Source: Siniperca chuatsi (lineage: Eukaryota > Chordata > Actinopteri > Centrarchiformes > Sinipercidae). From it: a stretch of DNA of 64,000 nucleotides. The DNA lies in contig NC_058043.1 in assembly GCF_020085105.1 (NCBI RefSeq), positions 19,830,667 through 19,894,666 on the forward strand, in the 5' to 3' direction. The notes under the pieces were generated by a model. That model saw nothing but the letters and a program-made list of their open reading frames with translations. It made no database searches and was not told where the DNA came from. Shown here one piece after another: positions 1-13,124 of this stretch. A program made the translations under genes and the position numbers. Positions within the stretch are counted from its first letter, which is position 1. Every line of letters starts with the position of its first letter.

Positions 1-2804
1 TATCATGTAAAAGGTAAACTGATACATGTAGTGGCCTGATTGACAGCAAGTGTCCTGTTGGCAAGGGTTCAAGATAAACTCTGGTTTGTAGGGGGGCGTG
101 TGTTCCGTTATACTTCATTGGCTAAATATGTGCCAATAATGGACAATTGTAAGAAGGAACTGTTAAAAGCAAAATGGCTCCCTTTTATAATCAGTTTTTT
201 GTTATTTCACCACTCTCTTTGCTTTGTTAATCCTTTAATGCCTTCTCTTTCATCCTCATTTTGTCTCCTCTTTCTTCATCGCCCTCCTCGCCACCTTCTC
301 TCTCCGTTCCCCTCACGCCCTCGTCTCTGTGCTTGTGTATGTTGCTAACCTGCTCCTGTTGTAGCGCTTGTTCTGAGCTCTTTGTCCAAGTGTCTGCAGT
401 CAAAGCAGCTCTTGTCGGCCCATTAAGCTGATCCCTCTGGCTCTCAGGCTCCCCATTGAGGGAACCCAGGGGAGGGTGCCACTACACCCACTGTCACCCA
501 CTGTCAATGGGACAGGCACAATGGGCTGGCATTGTCCATCGTCTGGGCCCAGGCCTGGGGCTGACACCAGCACTTAATACACTCCACCTCAGTGTCCCTG
601 CCCCCTCCCCGTTGTCCTGTATCCAAACAGACCCACTGCAATGTAACACCAGGGTCTCCCTCGGCCCAGGCCTGGAAAACTGTAACAGATCTATGCTGCC
701 AGCTGACCTTAACCAGTCCGGTGCAACTAAACCCGGAGTCTAACTTCACTGCACCTCCTCCCTAACATTGCCACACAATCCTGTGTATCTCAATACCCGA
801 CAAGTGCAACTGGACACCAAGACTTGACTCATCCAGACAACATGTGCTCTGTCAGAGGTGTTGATAACCACTATAAAAACCTAAATATACACAGCTGCTT
901 CAGAGTCACTGGGTTACCTCAGGTCAGAAAAAACAAGCAGTAGTCTAAAATCAGTTTAATATCAAACTCTTAAGTGCAGTTTCACTTCACCATGGCTGCT
1001 GCAGAGTGTTGTTCACAAACAGAATGAGCCACACCTTGCACTCACTGTCCTCAGGGTATGCTCAGTCCCTGAACGGGCCACCCCAGCCCCCAGGCTGCAG
1101 GCCCAGAGGAGCTGCGTGCATAGGGGCAGGGGAACCATGGCAAAGTTAAAAATAGATCTCTTCTTTCTTCCCAGCACCTCCCCATTCAAACTCAGACGTC
1201 AGTTCGCACGCGCTACCCGACACACAAGCAGGCAAATCCAGAAAACACACAGAGACACACCTCAGCAGACATGGCTCACCTAGGGCCTGGCGCACACAAA
1301 AATGCACTGTGACAACTCAGCAAATCCCATTCACCTGGGCTGGGTCCAACAGCATTTTCATATCTACAACTGAATATGAAATGGGATTTAGTTTGTACTA
1401 GCTGAGGTAAAGGGTAAATAAAAGGATAAAAAGGGAGGCTTTTTTTTTTCTTTGTCATTGAGCCCTGAACTCCATTAGTCTCGTCTGCAGTGTGCCACTG
1501 TGTTACATAATGGTCTTATTGCCGCACCCAGAATGACGACTATGACAGAAAATAGGTTACCTCTTCGCCAGGTGGCTCATGCCTCAGAACACAGGCTACT
1601 CATATAGGCAGTAAATTTTCATTTAAGATAGCTGTCAACACACTCCCTTCTATATTGACAGATCATCAAACTCATCGCCCCGCCCCGTCAAATTTGGTTG
1701 AACTCCTGCGGCAACCTGCAATAGCATCTGGATCCTAGCTGTCCTTTCCTGTTTGATGCTTGGGTTACTCTAGTTCAAATGATTATCCCTTGAATTGTTT
1801 GACGTACATCTGACAGTTTCTTTGAAAATTAAATTTTCAATTGAAACATTTTATTATTTGAGGGTTGCAGAGTTACCTGATAGAAATAAGTGTCAGGAAG
1901 AGGGGACAAAATGGAACTTGATAGAGATAAAAGATATTTTGCCAAAAGAAAAGAGCCTGTTAATCAGCAGGCACTCATTCATCCTCTTTTCCTTCTTTGC
2001 TCTTTTCTGTCATCCTCCTCTTTCATTACCCAAATTACTCAAGACTCCCACTACTTCCTATATTGTCAGTTCCCTGCTTCTGTACAAAATATCAGCCTTT
2101 TAAGCTACTCATTTTTCCCACCCTCCCTCTGCTCCATCCTCTTCCTTTACTCTCTGTTTTCCCTTCCCCTCTTTTTAGGCCAGCCTCTTTTCTTCCGGTT
2201 GCCAGGCTCCTGTTGCTTTCTGTACTCTTTAACTTCATGCCTGGCTTCCTGTCTGCTTCTGCACAGTCACAGTCAGGTTTCACTTTCAAGCTAGTGCCAC
2301 AAAATAAGTCTCTGAATAATCTCGCCTCTTTCATTTATGTGCAGCTATCAAGATCTCTTAATTAGACAACATCCCTCCAAAATGTGTGACTTTATTTTTT
2401 CAGGCAAATTCATATTTGCATGTGTCGGAATATTTATGTGTGCATGTAGATTTTGCCTTAGTTAGGCAATGACACATGCACCATAAATTGTGACAAATTA
2501 TTCAGGGTTTCAGTTTATTGGTCTAATTGCTTAAAAACATTTTTTCCTTATCGGGTTATATTATGCTTGACATGGTGCATGGATATGATGAAGCATTAAT
2601 GTGCCAAGAGTGATGGTAGGGGTTGATAGAAAGACAGGTCACACTCCTGCCTACACAGGAATTCCTGCTGTGTGAAAAAAAGTCCATTTGCAAATGCAAA
2701 TACATTAGCAAAGATGATATGCTAAAATAAATGTCATTGCTTAATTTAGGTCCAAAAAAAGACATCTGTATGTGATCTGATTTTCATGTCCTGAAACTGT
2801 ACAG
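1..2804 (+). other. rbms2: intron of rbms2 (window starts inside it)
   Basis: No RRM1-type coding exon of an RBMS protein can be read here, so this is taken as the intron before the first visible rbms2 exon. It holds AT-rich sequence, a GC-richer patch at about 440-760 containing the palindrome CCCAGGCCTGGG near 547, and a pyrimidine-rich stretch at 1990-2200. The short ORFs here show no protein-like composition. The upstream rbms2 exons (N-terminus and RRM1) lie outside the window. Confidence 0.6.
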
Positions 2805-5800
2805 CAACAAGAGCAGGACCCCACCAACCTCTACATCTCCAACCTGCCAGTGTCTATGGATGAGCAAGAGCTGGAGAGCATGCTCAAGTCCTTTGGCCAG
2901 GTCATTTCCACACGCATCCTCCGAGATGCTAACGGGACCAGCCGCGGAGTGGGATTTGCCAGGTCAGACTGTAGCACTCAGACATAATGCACATGGTGGT
3001 GTATGATGACGTTTTGACTACAGTTTGTGCTATATATAAAAAACAGTCTCTGTGCAATCCTGGCTCAAGTATTAAATATGACTGACGGTATTTCAGAATG
3101 GAGTCAACTGAGAAGTGCGAGGCCATAATTCAGCATTTCAATGGCAAATTCATCAAGACTCCACCGGGAGTGCCTGGTGCGTAGAATGTTAGTTATAGGA
3201 ACCTGATATTATTGTTGTTGGTGCCAGAGCTCAGTGTTTTTGTTCCCCACTGTGATCATTGAATTCACTCTCTTGTTTGATGTGTTGCTTTCACAGTGCC
3301 CACAGAGCCTTTATTATGTAAGTTTGCAGACGGAGGTCAGAAGAAGAGGCAGAACCAGGGCAAGTACCTCCAGAATGGAAGGCCCTGGGCTAGAGACGGA
3401 GACGTGGTGAGAAGGCCACTTTTAACTCATTATTCTTAAAGTGAACTTCCTGTGTTCATATGTTCAAACGTTTTGAATTTGATCCTTCTCACAGTGTGCT
3501 AGCTGGCTGTTTTAGTACTGGCTGCACCGGTGTTTGCATGACCTCACTGGTTCTGAATCCTGTGTATTGTTTTCCCAGGGAGGAATGACGCTTGCGTATG
3601 ACCCCACAGCCTTACAAAATGGGTGAGTGGTATGCATGAACTGACTGAAAACAGTCCCAACCCTCCAGGAAAATAAGCGTAGTACTCAAACTCTAGTAAA
3701 GTGCTGCCCTCTGCTGGGCATTGCAGGAACACAGAAATGTTGTTTATGTAGTTGGAGACATACTGCAGATTGCTGACCTGGTGTGGCTGTCTTCATGTTT
3801 TCTTCTCACTTTGCTCTGTCTGTTCGCCAGCTTCTACTCCTCACCCTACAGTCTGGCTCCAAACCGAATGATCGCCCAGACTTCCCTCTCACCCTACATG
3901 CATTCTCCTGTCTCATCCTACCAGGTGGGGCATTTCATTGTATTTGTAATTCAAATGAATTTCTTTTATAGCCATACTGACCTTTGTGTGTCAAGACTTC
4001 ATTTTGTGTTACTTTTCTGTGCCAAACCCCTCATTATGTCCACATTATGTAAGTTAACATACACGCAGGGAGGACCCCAGCCCACAGTACTGATAGTATT
4101 TCTTTCTTCTCATGACCTTTCTCTGCAAACTTACATAATAAGGGTTCTGAGGAGGCTGTGAATGCAACAGATGAACATTACAAATGAGTTTCATGATGTG
4201 TTTCCCTATCTATAGGTACACAGCCCGTCCTGGATGCACCATCAGTCATACCTCATGCAGCCAGCTGTGAGTATCCCTCATTCAGCACCTTCTCCTCTCC
4301 TCATATACTCCATTTACACTTGGCCACTTTATGTGCCTTGGGTGGATTGAATAGCTATCCGATAGCAAAAAAAAAAAGCTAAGCGCAAACGCAACTAAGA
4401 AGCATTTAAGCCAGATTGAAATCCAAGTGCTCAAACCACTTTGGGAGGTGGTCAGTGATTCCATGAGTGATAGTGATTGTTTGTGTGTGTTTCTATGCAT
4501 TCACAGGGTACAGTTCTTACCCCAACTATGGAGCACGCCATGTCCATCCAGCCCACGTCCATGATGGGCCCTCTCAACCAGCAGCTAAGCCACCTGTCCC
4601 TGGGCAGCACGGGCACAGTCAGTACCAATCACACACACACACACACACACAGGCACAATGCATAAGGCAGAGCATTGTCCATATAGCTAACTGTCCTGAG
4701 ATCAATTATTCATGTCAGATACTACACACAACTTGTGTTTTCCTCTCTGCCTTCCCTACAGTATATTCCGGCCAACACAACTATGCAGGGGACCTACATC
4801 CCCCAGTACACCCCAGTGCCTCCCTCCAGTGTCCCAGTAGAGGTATGAAGCTAGCCTCAACCTCAGCTGCTTACCTTCAATATTTCCAAGTGGATGACTA
4901 ATAATTAAAACTCTTATAGGGACGTATTTACTAAAACTTGACGCATATGTGTGCTTAAAAAAAAGCTGCTGCTTTTAGCACACCAGGTCTTATTCGTAAG
5001 TATTTTTAAGGAGAAGCAGAGTTAAGGCACAAAAGTAGGGGAGGCGACTATTCAAACTGACTAGTTTACTGAGCTGGACAGTGTCCATGTGTCCTGAAGG
5101 TGTGTGTGGTGTTATATGACGGGTAGAAGCAGGCGTAGTGGCTTTGATGAGTTCTGTATTCTATAAATACACAAAAAATATTTTTCATCAGAGATTTTGT
5201 CATTCCTGAATATGTCTTTGCAGAAATGTGATAGGGCACTGATATTGAACATTTTATGTTCAATATCAGTGGCAACCACATTCACAAGATATGAAATGTT
5301 TAACAAATACTTGTTGCTGGCACAATTCAGTCCTGATAAGCTAATGAGGTAGCGTAGACCTACATTAGCAGTCTACTTTTTATTTTTGACATTTTTGAGT
5401 TTGCTGATTTCTTTGCTGTAACAGATGGCATAAGTCTCCGAAAAACATTCAAATAATTGTATTTTAAACATTTTTTTAATATTTGTTTTTCACAGTGTAC
5501 TTTAGCACCTGCTGATTTTCAGAAATAAATTGTGTAAAGAATGCATTTCTGTCTTTCTCACTTTCTCTTTGACTAATTAATGATAACATTTTATTACTTA
5601 ATGAATGTATTAATATATATTACTTACTATACTTTCCCTTGTATGTCTCCTCTCGTGAAATAGCGCAGTGTTGCTCTATGTATATTAGCTCCTCCATTAT
5701 TCAAATAGAAGAGCCTCTGGCACTCATGAATGAGAGTCAGAGTCATTTTATGGAGACGTTTGGCACAGACTCCACAGTGTGTGTGCTCCAGTGCTGTAGC

Positions 5801-6424
5801 GGATCCTGGCTGAGCGCTCTGCGGGAGGGCGTCTGAGCCTGCGGGGAGTCTTGGGTCATTTGTTGGAAGGTGGAGCTCAGTGATAGTGGATCCTGCAGGA
5901 AGAGCAAGACAGTGAATGAGAAAAAAATGGCAGGTTTATGAATGGGAAGAGGCACAGTAGTAAGCCAGGAACTCAGGCTGTGATTGGGTGGATGAGATCA
6001 AGTGGGAGGTATGAGAGGAGAGGCTGGAGTAGAGTGAAGGGTGTGACAGTAGAACTGGTATAGAAGAACCTCAGCCACTCCTTAAATTATAGCACAAGGT
6101 AAATGTTATGCATGCCTCTTAGTAAATACATCCTGCCGTATGCACTGGCTTTTAGTTAACAGATTTTACCTGTGAAATCTAACTGTTGTTCTTTGGTTCA
6201 TCCACAAGGCAGATAATGTCTTTGATTTGATGGGGAGGGCAGTGGGAAAATACAGGCTGTCTTCTTCTTTGTATCTTAATTGTCACACATTGTCATTAAT
6301 GATCAAGTAGAGTCATCTCTGAATAACCCGTCCTCTTTTTTAGGAGAATGGTGGTCAGCAGCAGCAGGTTGCCATGGAGACTCCCGCAGAACACACAAAC
6401 TATTCGTACCAACACACCAAGTGA
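2805..6424 (+). CDS. rbms2: RNA-binding motif single-stranded-interacting protein 2 (3' part, RRM2 to stop)
   Basis: RBMS proteins (MSSP family) bind single-stranded DNA and AU-rich RNA and regulate mRNA stability. Coding exons: 2805-2962, 3097-3176, 3297-3406, 3579-3622, 3831-3924, 4216-4266, 4507-4617, 4762-4842 and 6344-6424 (TGA at 6422-6424). All junctions are GT-AG and in phase, giving 269 residues of the C-terminal part. The fragment opens with [15 protein letters not shown], where RNP2 (LYISNLP) begins RRM2. RNP1 lies around RGVGFARM across the first junction. Then follow [15 protein letters not shown], a Ser/Pro/Tyr-rich tail, [12 protein letters not shown] and the end YQHTK. The tail SWMHH.SYLMQP and NQGK match RBMS2 better than RBMS1 or RBMS3. 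The 5' exons are outside the window. The last coding intron (4843-6343) is the longest of those seen. Teleost a/b duplicate status is not decided. Confidence 0.93.
3703..3717 (-). promoter_or_regulatory. candidate CTCF site
   Basis: The minus strand reads CCAGCAGAGGGCAGC, which fits the vertebrate CTCF core CCASYAGRKGGCRSY at every position. It lies in the rbms2 intron before the exon at 3831. Occupancy is not shown. Confidence 0.5.
4630..4651. repeat. (CA)n microsatellite in rbms2 intron
   Basis: About 11 CA units lie directly after the exon ending at 4617, starting 13 bases past the splice donor. Confidence 0.95.
5237..5271. repeat. perfect 16-bp hairpin in rbms2 intron
   Basis: The arms 5237-5252 and 5256-5271 are exact reverse complements separated by the three-base loop TTT. 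It lies mid-intron between the exons ending at 4842 and starting at 6344. No transposon was recognised around it. Confidence 0.9.
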
Positions 6425-6895
6425 AGCTAAGGTAGGACATTGAAAGTTTCTCTGCTCTGTCCTGCAAATTACACAAACGTAGGCTGATGTTTTGTCTCTA
6501 AACTGCACAGTCATGATCAGCAGGACTGACATGAAAAAATTGTGTAATAATTCATTTATCATTGAAAATAATACAGATTGTGTTATTGATAATATTTAAA
6601 GCAAACAATTCAGACGTTTTTTCACTCAACAAATCAGGACACATACTGGTCTGATTGGGACATTACAATTAGAGGCTTTAAAAAAAAGTGATGATGTATC
6701 TTGTGGCTGATTGGACAGGGGTTCTAGCATCATCTGAGGTCTGTTGATAGCTAATGACCAATGCAAATTGGAAAAGCTAGAATTATGTTTGTACGGTTGA
6801 CTTTTTTACCATCATGTTGAGACATATTAAGGTTACTGCTGCATCAAAACATGGGTGTATATGCCTGAAAGCACATGAAGGATATACTGTAAGTG

Positions 6896-7312
6896 TTAAA
6901 GGAATAGTTTGACATTTCAGTTATTTGCTTTATTGCCGAGAGTTAGATGAGAAGCTGCAGTAAAGTCCTGAAGCCTTGTTGTCACTGAGGTTGCCAGGCA
7001 ACCAGCAGAGATTGGCAGAGCCAAAAAATAGTCTTTACACTTATTTGTTTCCCCCTGGATTAAACAAATGAGATATAACTTGTTAATTAGTGAGCTTTAG
7101 AGGTGCTGGTAGGAATATTTTGTTACCTTTGGACAGAACAAGGCTAGCTGTTTCCCCCTTTTTCCATTCTTCATGCTATGCTAAGCTAACTGGCTACTGG
7201 CTCAAGCTTCATATTGTTCGGACGTATATGAGAGCGGTATCAATCTTCTCATCTAACTCTCTGTAAGAAAGTGAATAAGCCTCTTTCCCAAAATGTCAAA
7301 CTATTTCTTTAA
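6896..7312. mobile_element. piggyBac-like MITE, copy 1 (TTAA-flanked)
   Basis: Both ends abut TTAA. The terminal inverted repeat begins AGGAATAGTTTGACATTT on the left and reads back as AGAAATAGTTTGACATTT on the right. A second inner inverted pair (GAGTTAGATGAGAAG against CTTCTCATCTAACTC) follows. The 417-bp unit has no ORF, so it is non-autonomous. A full-length relative lies at 46453-46897 and a broken one near 37410-38140. Confidence 0.8.
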
Positions 7313-7819
7313 GAGTCAAGCCTGCCATGGCTGCTTTATTGTAAGAGAGTCAGTCTCAGATTTATTGAAAAACACCTTCTACTGCCAGTGAGAGATTTTA
7401 TATTTCAAACAATGAATTGTTCATGCTGAGAAGCTCAAACATGTATTAAAATTCTAGACACAATTAATTATTTAGTCCAGTATATTGACAAATGCATGTA
7501 TTTATATTATGAAACCCCAAACACGGGTTCTTTAGCCTTTTTAAGACTGAACAATTTTAGGGAATGATTTGTTGTAATGAAATGCTTACTGTACGTGTGC
7601 AGAAAGCAAAATGACCACTGTGGTTTACATGCATCTAAACAATGAAGTTGAGCAGGTTCCGTGTATCAGTACTGAGTTGTGTGTGTTTTCCAGCTCCCAG
7701 CAGGGTGGGGCAGAGGGCACGAGATGAATCCAACCAAACAGGATTCAGCTGGAAGAGAACTGTGCTCCATACCATCACCAAGCACCCAGACTTGAACATG
7801 GATAACAAAAGGAACATGC

Positions 7820-7834
7820 GTGTGTGTGTTTGTG

Positions 7835-7878
<44 letters not shown>

Positions 7879-7880
7879 TC
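7820..7880. repeat. (TG)n microsatellite in rbms2 3'UTR
   Basis: Interrupted TG/CG/TA dinucleotide tract of about 60 bases in the inferred last exon of rbms2, followed by T-rich and A-rich runs. Confidence 0.9.
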
Positions 7881-10800
7881 TGTATTTTTTTTTTTTTTTA
7901 AAGAAAAACGACAACACTCACATCATTGGACTTTCCTGCTCACATCCTCAAGAGTTGATCAACCAAAGGTGGGAATCTTCTTCACAGAAGCTTTTGATCT
8001 ATTTTGATAACTGAAAAAAGGAACATAACAAGAAGTTAAAAAAAAATGAATAAAAAAATTTAAGAGAAGAGGAAAAGACAGAGCATTATTTTTGTGCGCA
8101 TAATATAACAAATTCTTATTTTTAAAAAAAGCATTCTGGACGTTTCAGGGTGATTCAAGGACGAGTTGAAACACAATGTGTCTTTTATTTTTTTGTAAAA
8201 TATGCAAACTTTTATTTTTATTTCCTGATGTCTGTTGTTTGACATTCTATTTGCAGCGGGGGCAACACTTTGTACAGATTTAAGAACTTACAAACACTTT
8301 TGCTGGTCTGATGTGTCGAGTCATTGTAACCGTAGGAGGCAAACCGTTTAAAGCTACTTCTTCCTGTAACTGCTGCAGAGATTTCTATTCACGCACAGAT
8401 GATAATAACATTGTTTATAATTTTGTCAAATTCATTTTTTTTGTTTTACTTTAAATCATTCTTCCATAAGTGAACAAAAGACAATCAATTATTTCTATTT
8501 ATATTTGAATTATAGTTCTATTTTTTAGAGTTTTTAGATCATTGAACATAGAGAAGTTATTTAATACTGTAGCCTATAAAGACGTGATGAAATGGACTTT
8601 AATGGATCTTTACCCCACACATTAATGATGAGCTCTAATATTTGGCTCAAACAAATGATCCTTTATCAGATTTGATGGTTGGATGACTTTCAGTTTAGTT
8701 CAAATCCTGTACGCACCATCAAAAAAGACATCAAACAGACACCTGGTCGTGTTAACGGTCGTCCTGTTTTGTTATAATGGAACTCCATGTTCCATCCGTG
8801 TCCATGAGAAGTGGTTTTAAGCGGTTTTGTTGTGGCAAACCTTCAGGTATCATTAATTTCATCCTCTGTCGTAGGGATGAAGTGAACATGCTTTAGATCT
8901 GAGCAGTTAGATTACTGAAAGATTATATGTACAAAGAACAATGCAGTTACTAAATTAAGATATAGTTTAAAAGCAATGAGGGATATCAAATAGAAGACTA
9001 ACACAATCCCTGAGAATAATTAGTTTGAAAGGAAAGGGAGCTGTGAGTCTTTTTTTTTTTTCAATGCTGCTGTTGTCACCTGAGTTTGATTCTCTGTCAG
9101 TGATTTTAAGTTTGTAGAAATGTTTTCAGTTTTTTTTTCTTTTGTCTGTCACTTGAAAACCTTTTGAGCTAATTTGCCTTATTTCTGATGAATTTATCTT
9201 TGAAGTAGATTTGATTTTAGCTGTAGAGTTTAGCTTTTTATAGAGTAGATGTTAGGTTTTTTCTCTACATAGGGATTGATGCTGTTTTCTTGTGCACATC
9301 AAGTTTTCTCTTGTTTTGTTTTCACACAAATCTCCGTTCCAAACCTTGTGTCTCCTGTCCTCATATTGGGCCTGTTTGTAGAAAAGCCTTTCAGAGTGGA
9401 GAGCTGAACCAAACTATGACTTCATTTAGTGCTGATCCAGAAGATTCATACTGATGCTGCATCAGTGTTGTGGCTCAGAGGGGCTTCGTACATACAAGCC
9501 CAGATATGTTTCAGTCTTTCAGTCAGTATATTGAATGGAGCTCATGTCACCACATACAGTACATCCAAATATGTTGAACTTTAATTTATACAGACATCAA
9601 AAACTGTAGATATGTAGATAATAGAAATCATGGTTTTACAAAGGACTGCTCACTAGACCATGGAAGTGCCATTAAAGATGATTCTTACAGCCTTTAGTGA
9701 GACAGCAAGTCTGAATGAATTTGTGAGTGATCCAAAATTCTGCAAAAACTATTTTTAGCTAAGCCTTAATGTTTTCCTCTGGATAAACTGCCTGATCTCT
9801 CATAGGATTGACACTCAGTTGTATATACTACAGAAATGTTAACAGGCCAGAGGTAGTCGTCAGTGGAGTTAGCTGTAGGTTTTATGAGGAGCTTTTCTTC
9901 CTGCTCCTCAACCATCCATGTTTGAATCCAGTGAAAAACGCAGTGTGATAACGTCTTTCTCAAGGCTCGCAGTTTGATGATTCTGTTTCTAACTCTGTTT
10001 CGTCTTCACATTTTCTCACGTGTCAACTTTTTGCTGTGTGTTTCTGTTGTTCATTTCTTCGCAACCAAAGATGTTGTATCCACCCATCTTTTAGCTCTGT
10101 CTCAAACGATCATCTGTTGCGTGTAGCCGGATAAAATGCCTTTTTTCTGGTTCCGATAGATTCAGAAAGAGAAAGATCGCAATAAGGGTGGTAACATGCA
10201 CACAATATTCCACATTATGACTACAGTTTAAGGTTTCGTGAGAACGTTTCCGACACTACTGTATCCATCGTGTAGTAAAGTACACGTGTCAAAATATTTC
10301 AAAATATTGCTGATTTTCAAAATGATCAATTCAAGAAACGATCTGGTGTTGATTACATGTGTTGCTTAAACTGACTTTCCCTCAGAATATGTAATGGCGT
10401 TTGTGAGTGCATGTAAACAGACTCATTATGAACTTTATTGGCCTCTGCAGACACCCAGGAGGAGTACAGAGCTTTTATGATGGTGAGAGCTAATTTTGTA
10501 AATACTGTTTTTTTCCCTTCCATTTCCTCTTTACACCATGTTGTTTGTTTCTTGTGTGTTTTTATTATTTTGTATGATTTATAGCCTGTCCAGATAACAC
10601 AGTGACTAGCAAGTTTTCAGATTCAGTGCACCATGAAGGAAAATGTCATGGATATTGTTTATATGTTCAAAGAAATGATATTCCATGTATTAGCCATCAC
10701 TTTTACTACAAAAACAGGATTTTGAAACTATGAAATGACCACTTGTTACAATGCAGTGTTTATTTATTTTGTTTTTTACAAAGAGATAATACTACAGGAA

Positions 10801-11604
10801 ATCATGATGCTCCAAAATTAGTTAGCATCATGAAAACTATAGAGCCTTAAGTTACATTTGAATTGTAGGAATACTAATCAATGGTGTGCTCTATAGACAG
10901 CACACAATATTTGAAAGAAAACAAATCTCCTTGCACTTATTATTTTTAGTCCACATCAATTTGAAAAAGCTCTTTTTGTCCATCCTCATGTAGATTTGAT
11001 GGCTTATTTCATAGCTTCAAAATGTTTTGCTGCTAAAACAGGATTTCCAAACAGGTGGATAGATGTTGCCCAGTCTGGATTTTCAAAATGTGCCCTTCTA
11101 TTTTAATTTGATAATACAGACTACCCATCATCTGTTTGATTGTCAGTAAGAACTCCAGGACACTAATATACAGAAATTAGTTTACTATTATTTTGCTAAT
11201 GGGAAACTTAAATAGTTGTGTTTTACATTATTAAAACTCAGAAATGTTGTCTTAAGGTGACATTTCTGAACATGGAATAGTAAAAACATGCCGTGTTGCT
11301 CCACACTGTATGAACCAAGTTTGTGTAAATCCCAGACATTTGGAAAATTCAATGAGCTCATCTCACTCCCTGCTTGTGAACAGTTATCTTATTTATACAA
11401 GAACTCATTTTGTACAGTTTTGTTAGAGGAAAGAGGTTTTGATATTTGGTTATTTTGCAAAGCCACTTGGCTACTTTTGTCTTCCTGTGCCAGCGTTGCT
11501 AAATTGTCTGTAACTTGTGTTTTTTTTTTAATTGATTGCGATAAGATTTTCCTTTCTTGGTTTTCTCTTTGAATTTGAAAATGTCAGTTTTTCTTTTTTT
11601 TTTT

Positions 11605-11610
11605 AATAAA
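11605..11610 (+). terminator. rbms2: poly(A) signal AATAAA, rbms2
   Basis: A canonical AATAAA follows a T-rich run. A GT-rich stretch (GGTGAACTGTGTGTTTT) begins about 20 bases later, as expected for a cleavage site near 11628. Confidence 0.7.
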
Positions 11611-11628
11611 AGCCTTGTTTCAATGATT

Positions 11629-13112
11629 GGGTGAACTGTGTGTTTTATTATTTGTCTTATGGTAACTATTAGAGTGGAGGGGATGCATTATTGACAGCAG
11701 ATGGATTGTTGTGCTGGTAGGTGTCATCATAACTCTAAGGACATTTGTATCTGTTTTTGTTGCTCAGTAGGTCAAAGCTGACTTATCACCTTATCATCTG
11801 TCCATTTTCTAAATCCACTTGTTCTGTTTAGGGTTGTGAGGGACTGAAGTCCAGGGCTGTCATTTCCACTGGTTGGGCTTGTCCCTCTGACTTCAAAATC
11901 TTAAAGAAAAAAAAAAAGTACTGCAAACTCCTCTGCACGTTTGAAAAAAAGGTTAACTACATTTATATTTAAAATCAGTGTTCTCATATAAAGATGCTTG
12001 AATTGAATGTCAGTCACAGATAAGGCAGTAAAGGCCAGTGCTTAGTAAAGTTGCTAATTCAATATTTATCTGTAATTAAGTATAAGGTCAACAAAAAGTA
12101 AATGTGAAGTGACATTATTTTATGAATAATTATATATATTAATATTACATCAATTTACACAGCATTTAAAAAAAATGTATTAGACCATTAATTTGGAAAG
12201 CCCAATTTCATGATAATGTGTTATTTGCCAAATTGATATAAATATAAAAAGTCACATTCACATTAAATTTTCTTTTTATGAAACCAAACCTACACCTTTT
12301 CCCAGCATGCAACAGGGGAGCGGAGGGGTACCTCCTGTACAGATCACCAGTCCATCACAGGGCTAACACACAGGCAGACGACCATTTACACTCACATTTA
12401 CAACTACAATGAATTTAGCATCGAAAATTTAGAAGAAACTACACAGAGACCCCAAGTGTCTCATGGATTCAAACCCACGACCTGTGAGGCTACAGAGCTG
12501 ACTAAGTCACTGGCTTCTCATCTGTGCACAAAGTTTAAAAGTTGTTCTGTAAGGACATCTGGAATGGAACAGCTGTAAAACATAGTACTTTTCATGTGTC
12601 AGTTTTATTTGAATAATGTCACAATCATATGGACACAGCTCCTTGTCTTTAGAAAATAAATATATTAACATGCCATGTGTGTTTTGTTTTATTTACTATA
12701 CCGTTAAAACATTTCTAATAATAATAATTTTCTATCACATCCCAAAGGCCACATTAAAGTTACAACAGAAATTGCAACTGATCTCTAGTAACTAAAGTAT
12801 GTTGTTAAAGTGTGTATGCTGCTACAAACACACATTTTCCCTTTGTGGTTGGTTATATCTTAGCTTCAAAAGTCTTGATGTTAGTTGAAATCCCCTTATT
12901 CAGATTTCACTCATACAATATTTCCCCAGAAAACATCCATGCACAAACTGAGCTGTACTGAGTATGAAAATATTTTACACACATAAAGCAAAATATTAAA
13001 CTTGTCATCTTTGATAATGTGCATTAAAACAAGTATAAAACAAACTGTATATATTGTACGTAGCTTGTGAAACAGTATTGAAAGTGCAGATTTCCTGAAT
13101 CTTCCCTTTTTG
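11629..13112. other. spacer between convergent rbms2 and faim2
   Basis: AT-rich DNA without coding potential. It holds the two halves of a known-type fish interspersed repeat (see 11790-12525). Otherwise I see nothing specific. Confidence 0.7.
11790..12525. mobile_element. teleost interspersed repeat, split in two
   Basis: The first part (about 11798-11877) has TGTCCATTTTCTAAATCCAC, then a gapped GGGTTGTGAGGGACTGAAGTC. The second (about 12330-12500) has CACCAGTCCATCACAGGGC and the tail GATTCAAACCCACGACCTG. Together they resemble a repeat frequent in fish genomes in which these blocks are adjacent. About 450 bp of unrelated AT-rich DNA sits between them. The family was recognised from memory and not searched. 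Confidence 0.55.
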
Positions 13113-13124
13113 GCTCATTGTTGG

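Larger units (their letters stand above)
6425..11628 (+). other. rbms2: rbms2 3'UTR with an intron
   Basis: Seven bases after the stop codon a donor (AAG|GTAGGA, intron from 6432) pairs plausibly with the acceptor TTTTCCAG|CTCCC, so the final exon would start at 7694. The stop is less than 50 bases before this junction, so nonsense-mediated decay is not expected. The final exon is AT-rich, about 3.9 kb long and without coding potential. It ends after AATAAA at 11605. The intron holds a piggyBac-like MITE. A (TG)n tract lies at 7820-7880. Splicing is inferred from sequence only. Confidence 0.6.

Noticed and set aside
456..743. Open frame on both strands in the GC-rich patch before rbms2 exon 2805
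   Set aside because: No recognisable protein, no fitting splice sites and overlapping frames on both strands. Composition explains it.
7642..8007. Open frame through the TG repeat near 7.8 kb
   Set aside because: Repeat translation (VCVCV) within the rbms2 3'UTR. Not a gene.
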